Of a stretch of DNA of 5,739 bases, positions 1 to 5,739 are shown one piece after another. Origin of the DNA: Candidatus Delongbacteria bacterium. GTDB lineage: Bacteria; UBA4055. The notes beneath the pieces are model-generated. The model was not told where the DNA came from. It did no database searches and saw nothing but the letters and a program-made list of their open reading frames with translations. The first letter of the stretch is position 1, and each line of letters opens with the position of its first letter. The translations under genes were made by a program, and so were the position numbers. The stretch lies in assembly GCA_003477045.1 (NCBI GenBank), contig DMTS01000143.1, positions 1 to 5,739 of the forward strand, read 5' to 3'.

Positions 1-1542
1 ATCCGAAGAGTAAATATTGAATATCGTATAACCGTTATAACCCCAGTACAGAGTAGCAACTCCCTCATCATATCCTATATCTAGAGCAACACTTGTAATA
101 GGATTAATATGATCCATATCCACCTGTCCGGGCAGACCTGAAACGGGTATCAGCGGTTCAAAACCTGCGAATATCGGAGATGTGGAATTATCAAGAACTA
201 CGCTCATTTCGCATCCGTACATCGGATCGAAATTGGTCAGGATCAGTTTTAATGTTTCACCTGCAGTCCAGGTTGAAGGAAAGTTTCCGACCTCTACATA
301 GGCCATACTATATGAGTCGGCCATTGTAAAACCGCAACCGTAGCTGTATTCATGCAGTATTTCTGTTGGTCTTTCCTGTATATATGCAGAAAATTCGATC
401 AAACCAGTATCTTCGGGATAATCTAGAGGATTCCCCTGATCATCTACGATATTGAAATACACAGCTCTCGGCAGTCCGCCGGCTCCTTTTGGAATTATAT
501 TTTCATTATTCTTAATCTCAATAATACTCTCAAGTTTATCCGGAGCAGGCCATGTTAAACTGTTTTTCATATTGAGCATAAGGCCGAAACCGGCATCTGA
601 AGGGTTATCGGAAAACCATCCGAAGATCGGGCTATAGCTGGAGCTCACCCAAGTTTGCGTAACAGCGTTCCACTTGCTTACAGTACTAACATTTGCCGTT
701 CCAATATTATCACCCAGCTCAGACAGAGAATCCAGAAATATTTTTGAAACAGGATGAAGTATCATATTTCTATCAGTATCCTCTGTAGTTATGAGTCCGT
801 AGGATGCTTCTGTATAAGTTCCTGTAACAGTAAAATCAAAATTCTGCTGAGCATTAATCATATAAGCCTGTCCGGTTTGCACGGCAAAATCTGAAGACCA
901 TCCAAGAGAAGGATGATATCCTGCCGTATTCCATGCCTGATTCTCTGCGTTCCAGTGCGATACGGCATTTATGTTTGTTCCGGTCGGATCAAGGTCAGAC
1001 GCTTTTTCGTAACCAGTATTGAATAAAAGACCGACAAGGTTCAGATCAGTTCCAGCAGTTGTAACACATGGGTACATAAAAGTTGAAATATTTGATCCAC
1101 CCGATATCGGTGTTATGATTAAAGGCATACCACCCGGACCGCCGTATTTTTCAAAGCCTATCTCTTCAAACGGATCACCGTCAATAATCTCAGAATAAAT
1201 TACTTCATTCCACATGGTGTCAAACGGATTATTGTCCTGTTTAATTAATACATTCAACCGGTCTCCAGGCTGCCATGGTGTTGTAAAATTCTGAAGATCC
1301 AAAAAAACCGCCGATATTCCCATGTCAAAAGTTTCGTATCCGCACTGCCAGTCATCCTGATCACATACCTCACTCTCTCTACCTGAAATCCAGTATTTGA
1401 AAGTGACGAAATCATATGGTTCCGCACTGAAGTCGTATTCTGTTACGGAATTATCGACAAGACAGATATAATACATTTTGGGATTTCCCGCAAAGGATGA
1501 CAATGCAACTAATACCATCACTAATAACATAATCTTCTTCAT
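1..1542 (-). CDS. Secreted modular protein 3 (A-B1-B2-A-FN3-like), 3' end outside window
   Basis: I do not recognise a named family. The frame is open for 514 codons from the ATG at 1542 to the window edge, so the C-terminus is missing. Residues 1-19 look like a signal peptide (MKKIMLLVMVLVALSSFAG), so the product should leave the cytoplasm. Module A spans about 21-104 (YDFSAEPYD, CGY, PWQPGD). A tandem pair of B modules spans about 160-244 and 251-334 (VTTAGTD/ITTEDTD at their starts, SHWNA/SKWNA, LGW/FGW). A second module A spans about 358-439 (YIQERPTE, CGF, TWTAGE). From about residue 476 a new segment begins (VALDIGYDEGVATLYW, then NIYSSD) that looks like the first strands of a fibronectin-III-like domain. 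The order A-B-B-A matches the protein at 2294-4054, so by analogy a sorting domain probably lies beyond the edge; this is inference. The start is supported by AGGAG 7 nt upstream. It is the last visible gene of the cluster. No catalytic residues are evident; an extracellular structural or binding role is the best guess. Confidence 0.9.
   Translation of the reverse strand, partial: MKKIMLLVMVLVALSSFAGNPKMYYICLVDNSVTEYDFSAEPYDFVTFKYWISGRESEVCDQDDWQCGYETFDMGISAVFLDLQNFTTPWQPGDRLNVLIKQDNNPFDTMWNEVIYSEIIDGDPFEEIGFEKYGGPGGMPLIITPISGGSNISTFMYPCVTTAGTDLNLVGLLFNTGYEKASDLDPTGTNINAVSHWNAENQAWNTAGYHPSLGWSSDFAVQTGQAYMINAQQNFDFTVTGTYTEASYGLITTEDTDRNMILHPVSKIFLDSLSELGDNIGTANVSTVSKWNAVTQTWVSSSYSPIFGWFSDNPSDAGFGLMLNMKNSLTWPAPDKLESIIEIKNNENIIPKGAGGLPRAVYFNIVDDQGNPLDYPEDTGLIEFSAYIQERPTEILHEYSYGCGFTMADSYSMAYVEVGNFPSTWTAGETLKLILTNFDPMYGCEMSVVLDNSTSPIFAGFEPLIPVSGLPGQVDMDHINPITSVALDIGYDEGVATLYWGYNGYTIFNIYSSD
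541..1065 (-). repeat. Tandem B modules within protein 3
   Basis: Two degenerate repeats of about 80 residues lie side by side, 811-1065 (B1) and 541-792 (B2). Each begins TT-x-x-TD-x-N, has a central S-x-WNA-x-x-Q-x-W, then a GW, and ends near M-x-N followed by F/LT. B1 carries DLDPTGTNI and FDFTVTG; B2 carries ELGDNIGTAN and SLTWPAP. These subtype marks recur in the same order in the protein at 2294-4054. The repeat is clear in the protein and weak in the DNA. Confidence 0.75.
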
Positions 1543-1560
1543 AACACTTCTCCTATTTTA
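1540..1560 (-). repeat. 21-bp start-leader repeat, copy before protein 3
   Basis: The 21 bases covering the tail of protein 2, the ribosome binding site and the ATG of protein 3 match 4052-4072 at 20 of 21 positions. The match carries AAAATAGGAGAAGT followed by the start codon. Here the repeat also supplies the TAG stop of the upstream gene; in the other copy it is noncoding. Confidence 0.7.
1550..1554 (-). promoter_or_regulatory. Ribosome binding site overlapping the upstream stop codon
   Basis: Read on the minus strand, TAGGAGAAGTGTTATG places a strong AGGAG 7 nt before the ATG at 1542. Its first two bases are the last two of the TAG stop of the preceding gene. A ribosome terminating on that gene therefore sits on the next Shine-Dalgarno site, which suggests translational coupling and cotranscription of the two genes. 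Confidence 0.75.
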
Positions 1561-1810
1561 TCAATAACATTTTTTTACTTAGCTTTGTGCTTCCTGTTTC
1601 GAGAGTATAGAAATATATACCGCTGTTGAAATTTTCCGCATTTAAATTTACACTGTAATTCCCGGCTGATCTTTTACAGTTAACAAGCTCTTTTACAAGC
1701 TGTCCGTCCGAATTGAAAACTGAAAGCGTGACCTGTTCTTCCTTTGGAAGAGAGAAACTTATTGAAGTTTCCGGGTTGAACGGATTGGGATAGTTCTGGT
1801 GAAGAGTAAT
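1553..1810 (-). repeat. 258-bp sorting-domain repeat, copy in protein 2
   Basis: This stretch encodes the last 85 residues plus stop and aligns without gaps to 2294-2551. By hand count the two copies differ at about 42 of 258 bases (about 84% identity) and at 11 of 85 residues (about 87% identity). The repeat begins at the Ile-Thr-Leu-His-Gln before NYPNPFNPE. It is a coding-domain duplication, not a mobile element: no inverted ends or target duplications were seen. Confidence 0.85.
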
Positions 1811-2281
1811 CTCATTTGGAGATGATATTTCTTCAATAGAATTAGGCCATGGGTTACTGACGGTTATTCCTGTTCCTATACCAAAAGAAGGTCCGTCAAA
1901 TATTGGAGACAAATCGCTTTGATCAAGTATAAAACCAATATCAGGACTATTAAAATTTCCGCCTCCGCCATTTCTGTATATGTTCTTTAACTCAACCATC
2001 AGCTCATCTCCAGTTTGCCATGGTGTCGGAAAGTCACCGGGGTTCAAGTAAATAACCGAAAGACCGCTAAAATCCAAATACATTACCGGTATAGGCGTAT
2101 TAATTTGTTCAAAAGGTCTGTCTTTAATATATGCCCAGGCAATGATACCGTCATAAGGTTCAGCGCTAAAATCAAACCAACTAACTCCATCAGAATCAAA
2201 AACTTCATAGTAAAAATCTTTTGATAATCCTCCATAGGCTAAGGATATTGTCAAAAGTATTGCTAATGTTAACTTTTTCAT
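1553..2281 (-). CDS. Secreted protein 2: single module A plus T9SS-type sorting domain
   Basis: A short secreted protein of 242 residues from ATG 2281. A GTG at 2287 would add two residues (Met-Lys), but the AAGGG at about 2289-2293 on the minus strand lies 9 nt from the ATG and only 3 nt from the GTG, so ATG is preferred. Counting from the GTG, residues 1-20 form a signal peptide (hydrophobic LTLAILLTISLAYG). One module A spans about 22-106 (FDFSAEPYD, YIKDRPFE, TPWQTGDEL); it lacks the CGY cysteine present in most other copies. A glycine/asparagine-rich linker follows (RNGGGGNFNSPD), then a segment ending in NPWPN. Residues 160-244 are a sorting domain (LHQNYPNPFNPET to KKMLLIK), expected to direct outer-membrane export by type IX secretion. 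It lacks the B modules of its neighbours. It follows the upstream gene by 12 bp and is probably cotranscribed. Its molecular role is unknown. Confidence 0.88.
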   Translation of the reverse strand: MKKLTLAILLTISLAYGGLSKDFYYEVFDSDGVSWFDFSAEPYDGIIAWAYIKDRPFEQINTPIPVMYLDFSGLSVIYLNPGDFPTPWQTGDELMVELKNIYRNGGGGNFNSPDIGFILDQSDLSPIFDGPSFGIGTGITVSNPWPNSIEEISSPNEITLHQNYPNPFNPETSISFSLPKEEQVTLSVFNSDGQLVKELVNCKRSAGNYSVNLNAENFNSGIYFYTLETGSTKLSKKMLLIK

Positions 2282-2293
2282 TTTCACTTGCCC

Positions 2294-2551
2294 TTATTTA
2301 ATCAATAACATTTTTTTACTTAGCTTTGAACTGCCGGCTTCAAGCGTATAAAAATATATCCCGCTGTTTAAATTCTCCGCATTAAAATTTACGCTGTGAT
2401 TTCCTGCTGATATTCTACCTTTCACAAGCTCTTTTACAAGCTGACCGTCTGAATTGAAAACCGACAGAGTGACCTGTTCTTCCCTCGGAAGTGAGAAACT
2501 TATCTCTGTCTCAGGATTGAACGGGTTAGGGTAGTTCTGGTGAAGAGTGAT
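2294..2551 (-). repeat. 258-bp sorting-domain repeat, copy in protein 1
   Basis: This is the partner of 1553-1810 in direct orientation, 741 bp away start to start. It encodes the last 85 residues and the TAA stop. Many of the differences from the other copy are at third codon positions, so both copies appear to be under protein-level constraint rather than decaying. Confidence 0.85.
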
Positions 2552-4054
2552 CTCTGAAGGTAATGCCTCGTTGGATAAGCCTGAAGGACTAAGCGGCATT
2601 TCGAAAGCAGCTCCCGATCCGGCATAATAAGGCTCTAATCTTCTGTAAATCGTACCTGATTCATTTCCTAATGTAACAACATCGTAATTATCTATATGAT
2701 CTCCGAAATACGGGAATTCTATACGAAGCTGGTCGCCATCAACCCACGAAGTAGTAAAATTGCCTGTATTTATATATACAACAGAAAGAGTTCCAATCAT
2801 CAAATATCCGCAGTCAAAACTGTCCTGTGTGAGTACCTCTGCCGGCCTCGAAGTAATATAAGCTTTAAACCGGAGCTTATCGGCAGTATCGCCGCTCAGC
2901 TCGTCGGGAAAAACAAAGTCTTCATCATTCCACTGCTTAATTACATGATAGAAAATGATCCTAGCTTTCGCAGGATTGCCTTTTGCATTCTTTTCAGTAA
3001 TTATCATTTCATTTTCAGAATTGTCATCGAAATCAGCTTTGCCTGCTGGCCATGTTAGATTTTGTTTCATGTTAACCATTAACGGCGTTGCGGGTTCTGT
3101 AGTATAAACTGGAATCCATCCGAATATTGAATATGAGCTTCCTTGCCACAACTGAGTTGTGTTATTCCATTTTGAAATTGAGTTGCAGTTGGCGGTTCCG
3201 ATATCGTTTCCTAGTTCTTCAGTTGTTGTTAATGCTGCTTTTGTTAAAGGGTGGACTATACAATTCAGATCCGTACCTGTCGTTGTAATAAGATCATAAG
3301 CCACATTAACGCTGTCTCCAGTCACAGTAAAATCGAAATTGTTTTTGATATTTATCATATAAGCGCCACCGGTTTGAATTGGAATATCCTTACACCATCC
3401 GAATACAGAGCTGTAAACTCCTGTTTCACATCCCTGATTTACTGCATCAAATCTTGTAACAGACTCAATATTCTCACCGGTCGGGTCGAAATCGCTTCCT
3501 TCTGTCCAGCCCGTTTCAACAGGTAATCCTACAAAATTATAATCAGTTCCAGTTGTAGTAACACAGGGATACACAAAGGTTTTTGTTTCAGAATACCCGG
3601 TAGGAATAGACAGCAACCACGGCATTCCGGAATCTTCTAATCCCAAGTCTTCAAAACCCAGATAAACAGACTCAGTTGAAGTATCCTGAATTGTGTATTC
3701 TGCATAAGCTTCACAGTGCCTTTTCAGAACATCATTATAGTCTTTCATAATTATGTGGAGAACATCTCCGGCATTCCACGAAGAAAAATGCTGAAGATTG
3801 ACCACGCATGCTCCCCGCAGAGGCGTTTCTGGATCCGGGAACATAACTACATCGCATTGGGCAAGACCGTCGGATGGTTCGATGACTTCTCCCGGTATCC
3901 TTTGCAGCCAGACTATATAAGTTACATTAACGATGCTTTCGCTCGTGTATTCTTCGCCGTAGCGATCAACCATTCCGAAATAAATTACCTTTGACATTGA
4001 TGCGAAAACATTAATTGCGAAGAACATAAAAACTATAACAGTATACTTTTTCAT
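2294..4054 (-). CDS. Secreted protein 1 (A-B1-B2-A) with T9SS-type sorting domain
   Basis: A complete secreted protein of 586 residues, not matched by me to a named family. A signal peptide occupies about 1-18 (TVIVFMFFAINVFA). A divergent module A spans about 21-108 (SSWNAGD). Tandem B modules span about 165-248 (VTTTGTDYN, FGWCKD, AYMIN, FDFTVTG) and 256-338 (ITTTGTDLN, ELGNDIGTAN, SKWNN, FGW, NLTWPAG). An acidic, polar linker covers about 339-362. A second module A spans about 364-452 (YITSRPAEV, CGY, TSWVDGD). Residues 502-586 form the sorting domain (NYPNPFNPET to KKMLLIK), implying export across the outer membrane and surface attachment or release by type IX secretion. ATG 4054 is preceded by AGGAGA with 6 nt spacing. 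The protein is cysteine-rich for its length (Cys 67, 83, 114, 164, 209, 221, 265, 290 and 415), so disulfides are possible. It is the first gene of the three-paralogue cluster, separated from the transporter by 74 bp. No enzyme motif is seen. Confidence 0.92.
   Translation of the reverse strand: MKKYTVIVFMFFAINVFASMSKVIYFGMVDRYGEEYTSESIVNVTYIVWLQRIPGEVIEPSDGLAQCDVVMFPDPETPLRGACVVNLQHFSSWNAGDVLHIIMKDYNDVLKRHCEAYAEYTIQDTSTESVYLGFEDLGLEDSGMPWLLSIPTGYSETKTFVYPCVTTTGTDYNFVGLPVETGWTEGSDFDPTGENIESVTRFDAVNQGCETGVYSSVFGWCKDIPIQTGGAYMINIKNNFDFTVTGDSVNVAYDLITTTGTDLNCIVHPLTKAALTTTEELGNDIGTANCNSISKWNNTTQLWQGSSYSIFGWIPVYTTEPATPLMVNMKQNLTWPAGKADFDDNSENEMIITEKNAKGNPAKARIIFYHVIKQWNDEDFVFPDELSGDTADKLRFKAYITSRPAEVLTQDSFDCGYLMIGTLSVVYINTGNFTTSWVDGDQLRIEFPYFGDHIDNYDVVTLGNESGTIYRRLEPYYAGSGAAFEMPLSPSGLSNEALPSEITLHQNYPNPFNPETEISFSLPREEQVTLSVFNSDGQLVKELVKGRISAGNHSVNFNAENLNSGIYFYTLEAGSSKLSKKMLLIK
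3041..3562 (-). repeat. Tandem B modules within protein 1
   Basis: Two repeats of about 80 residues, 3311-3562 (B1) and 3041-3289 (B2), carry the same subtype signatures as the pair in protein 3: DFDPTGENI and FDFTVTG in B1, ELGNDIGTAN and NLTWPAG in B2. In B1 the usual WNA-x-x-Q-x-W has become FDAVNQGC, losing both tryptophans. Confidence 0.75.
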
Positions 4055-4072
4055 AATACTTCTCCTATTTTA
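4052..4072 (-). repeat. 21-bp start-leader repeat, copy before protein 1
   Basis: Matches 1540-1560 at 20 of 21 positions and contains the ribosome binding site and ATG of protein 1. The similarity continues into the first codons (Met-Lys-Lys) of both genes. This fits genes that duplicated together with their translation start region. Confidence 0.7.
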
Positions 4073-4128
4073 CTCTCCTAGTAGTAAAATAATAAATAAA
4101 TATGTTAAAACAAATAATAATTATAAAA
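4055..4128 (-). other. AT-rich gap between the RND gene and the secreted-protein cluster
   Basis: These 74 bp are very AT-rich and are the only gap of any size in the window. They hold the tandem Shine-Dalgarno sites and a TATAAT-like string near 4120-4126, so a promoter for the secreted-protein cluster is plausible, but no convincing -35 or Bacteroidota-type -33 element is seen. A 7-bp all-AT inverted repeat (4116-4122 with 4127-4133) overlaps the transporter stop codon and has no U-tract, so it is too weak to call a terminator. Read-through from the transporter gene remains possible. Confidence 0.4.
4061..4079 (-). promoter_or_regulatory. Tandem Shine-Dalgarno sites before protein 1
   Basis: On the minus strand AGGAGA occurs twice, at 4074-4079 and 4061-4066, 13 bp apart. 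The proximal copy is 6 nt from the ATG at 4054 and is the probable working site. The distal copy is too far away to serve this start directly. It may be a remnant of duplication or a standby site; which of these is not decidable from the sequence. Confidence 0.6.
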
Positions 4129-5739
4129 TTATTTATCGTAACCTTTTTCTTCTCTCAGCTTGAGCGCTTCGGAAAATTTCATCTTCTGAGTTCCGCTGCA
4201 CCTGCATGAGAAACCGTCGATCAGTGAATAAACAACAGGTAATACAAAAAGCGTCAGGATCGTGGCGAACCCGAGACCGAATGAAATGCTGACAGCCATA
4301 GGTTTCCACATTTTAACAGATTCGGATTGAGATATGATCATCGGCACAAGACCGAAAATAGTTGTAATAGTAGTGAGGATGATCGGTCTCAGCCTTGTAC
4401 GTCCGGCATTGATCAGGCTGTTCCACCTGTCCGTCCCCCTTTCCCTTTCCTTATTGATAAAATCAACGAATACGATCGAGTCGTTAACTACTATGCCCGC
4501 AAGCGCGACCACCGCTATCATTGACAGAATCGAGAATGGCGTTCCGGTGACAATAAGACCGAATATCACGCCTATAAAAGCGAAAGGTATGGTTATCATT
4601 ACGATTAGCGGCTGTATGTATGATTTGAACTGAGTTCCGAGGATCATATAGATCATGATCAGCGCTATCAAAAAAGCTATATAAAGCGATCTGAAGCTCT
4701 TTGCTCTTTCGTCGCTTGCACCGCCAACTTCAATTTTATAGCCCGGATTTTCTTTTTCGAAATTCTCAAGAGCTCCGGTTATATTCTTTATTTTGTTGCC
4801 GAAAAGTAATTCATTAGCCTCATCGGGAGTTCTGTTATAAGTTTTTCCGTCAACCGCGTATGTTCCCACATTCCCTGTAATAGTTATGGTTCTTTTGCCG
4901 TCCCTTCTGACGATCCTCGATATAGTGTTCGTTATCTCAAACTCAGCAACATCTTTGACCGTAATTTTTTTGCCGGTACGCGAATTCATCTTTATATTCA
5001 GTATCTTGTCCACCGTATCTGACTGATCTTCCGGTAGCCTGACCCTGATATTGTATTTTTCCGACCTTTCAGTGAACTCGGAGATTATCTTGCCTACAGA
5101 AGCAGTTCTTATAAATGCGGCAACTTCCGATAAACCGATGCCGTACAAAGTAAGCTTGTCGTAATCTGGATATATTTTCAGTTCCTTTTTTCCCGAATCG
5201 AAATTGTCGTCAACATCTTTTATTCCGGGTACGCTTGTAAGAACAGCTTTAATTTTATCAGATAATTCCTGAAGTTTCTGAAGATCTTCGCCCAGAATTC
5301 TAAGCTCCACATCTTCTCCCGTCGGAGGTCCGCTTCTTCCGGTCGTAAATCTATAGCTGACAATTTCAGGCATTGTATTTAAATATTTTCTAATGTCCCC
5401 TGTAACAACATTGAGATCAACGGTCAGACTGTCAGCGTCGATAAGATCAAGCCTGAATTCCATCAGATTTGATCCTTCATCCCAGAAAGATCTGTCCTGC
5501 TGCTGCCCGACATTGGTGTTCAGCGCTTGAAAATTCTCCCTATACGGCATATTCAAAATGAATTGCTCGATCTGTCTCGAAAGAGAATCAGTCTTATCCA
5601 GATGCGTCCCTGCAAATGTTTCAGCTTTGATCGTCAAGGTGGCAGGTGCCGTTTTCGGAAAAAATTCGAATTTTATGTAGCCCTTGGCTACCGTTAGAAA
5701 TGAAAGGAACAGAGAGATGATTAGCAGTGTCATTACCAG
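4129..5739 (-). CDS. RND-family efflux transporter permease, C-terminal half
   Basis: This is an inner-membrane, proton-driven RND permease of the AcrB/HAE1-like type, normally about 1,030 residues. The frame is open to the window edge (Leu-Val precede the Met at 5733), so that Met is internal and about half the protein, including the TM4 proton-relay aspartates, lies outside. Counting from that Met, TM7 is about 1-19, followed by FEFFPKTAPATLTIKAETFAG, the usual start of the second periplasmic half (here YIKFEFFPKTAP). The porter/docking region fills about 40-340 (SGPPTGEDVELRILGED, VPGIKDVDDNF). TM8-TM12 lie at about 348-505, with GIVVNDSIVFVDFIN in TM10 and TRLRPIILTTITTIFGLVPM at TM11. 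The cytoplasmic tail is short (C-R-C, then KGYDK). A stretch at about 288-318 (GTYAVDGKTYN, TPDEANELL) appears longer than in AcrB. The substrate cannot be told. A periplasmic adaptor gene would be expected upstream, outside the window. Confidence 0.93.
   Translation of the reverse strand: MVMTLLIISLFLSFLTVAKGYIKFEFFPKTAPATLTIKAETFAGTHLDKTDSLSRQIEQFILNMPYRENFQALNTNVGQQQDRSFWDEGSNLMEFRLDLIDADSLTVDLNVVTGDIRKYLNTMPEIVSYRFTTGRSGPPTGEDVELRILGEDLQKLQELSDKIKAVLTSVPGIKDVDDNFDSGKKELKIYPDYDKLTLYGIGLSEVAAFIRTASVGKIISEFTERSEKYNIRVRLPEDQSDTVDKILNIKMNSRTGKKITVKDVAEFEITNTISRIVRRDGKRTITITGNVGTYAVDGKTYNRTPDEANELLFGNKIKNITGALENFEKENPGYKIEVGGASDERAKSFRSLYIAFLIALIMIYMILGTQFKSYIQPLIVMITIPFAFIGVIFGLIVTGTPFSILSMIAVVALAGIVVNDSIVFVDFINKERERGTDRWNSLINAGRTRLRPIILTTITTIFGLVPMIISQSESVKMWKPMAVSISFGLGFATILTLFVLPVVYSLIDGFSCRCSGTQKMKFSEALKLREEKGYDK

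Noticed and set aside
452..637. Plus-strand open frame of 61 codons
   Set aside because: It lies wholly inside the well-supported minus-strand secreted protein 3 and has no recognisable domain; it is a shadow frame.
2015..2224. Plus-strand open frame of 69 codons
   Set aside because: Antisense to module A of protein 2, whose motifs are conserved on the minus strand; no independent support.
2282..2287. GTG at 2287 as the start of protein 2
   Set aside because: The AAGGG element is 3 nt from the GTG, too close, and 9 nt from the ATG at 2281; the ATG also gives the usual MKK signal-peptide start.
1553..2551. The paired 258-bp repeats as ends of a mobile element
   Set aside because: They encode matched sorting domains in frame, in direct orientation, with no transposase, inverted ends or target-site duplications between them.
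2696..3058. Plus-strand open frame of 120 codons
   Set aside because: Antisense to the linker and second module A of protein 1; the peptide shows no recognisable domain.
3251..3994. Plus-strand open frames at 3251-3526 and 3716-3994
   Set aside because: Both are antisense to conserved B and A modules of protein 1 and resemble no protein I know.
4116..4133. Inverted repeat as a possible terminator for the transporter gene
   Set aside because: The stem is 7 bp of A-T pairs only, it overlaps the stop codon, and no T-tract follows on the minus strand.
4327..4633. Two overlapping plus-strand open frames
   Set aside because: They sit opposite the highly conserved TM9-TM11 region of the RND permease; the minus strand is clearly the coding one.
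5731..5733. ATG at 5733 as a true start of a short half-size RND protein
   Set aside because: The frame remains open upstream to the window edge, no ribosome binding site can be seen, and the sequence begins inside TM7 as expected for the middle of a full-length permease.

Overview
All four genes in this window lie on the minus strand, so transcription runs from the right edge to the left: RND transporter (5' end outside the window), secreted protein 1, secreted protein 2, secreted protein 3 (3' end outside the window). The window is almost fully coding. The only sizeable gap is 74 bp of AT-rich DNA at 4055-4128, and no RNA gene, CRISPR array, insertion sequence or clear terminator was seen.

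The organism is probably an uncultured member of the Fibrobacterota-Chlorobiota-Bacteroidota (FCB) superphylum or a neighbouring candidate phylum. The main clue is the C-terminal domain of two of the secreted proteins. It opens with LHQNYPNPFNPET, continues through SAGN-SVN-NAEN-NSGIYFY and ends in KKMLLIK, which is the form of type IX secretion (Por/T9SS type A) sorting domains in these groups. The overall style resembles proteins from Delongbacteria, Cloacimonadota or Marinimicrobia metagenomes. That placement is recollection, not a search result.

Right part (4129-5739): the C-terminal half of an RND-family inner-membrane efflux permease, with TM7, the second porter region and TM8-TM12. It is well conserved and ends normally.

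Left part (1-4054): a tightly packed cluster of three paralogous, probably secreted or surface-anchored proteins, with gaps of 12 and 10 bp. They are built from a small set of modules. Module A is about 85 residues with a W-x-x-G-D/E motif, module B is about 80 residues with TT-x-x-TD and FGW motifs, and the third is the sorting domain. Proteins 1 and 3 share the order A-B1-B2-A; protein 2 is a minimal A plus sorting domain. The paralogues also share DNA: a 258-bp sorting-domain repeat and a 21-bp ribosome-binding-site leader. The function of modules A and B is not known to me. No catalytic motif is evident, so an adhesive, structural or ligand-binding surface role is inference. Nothing in the sequence ties the secreted proteins functionally to the transporter.
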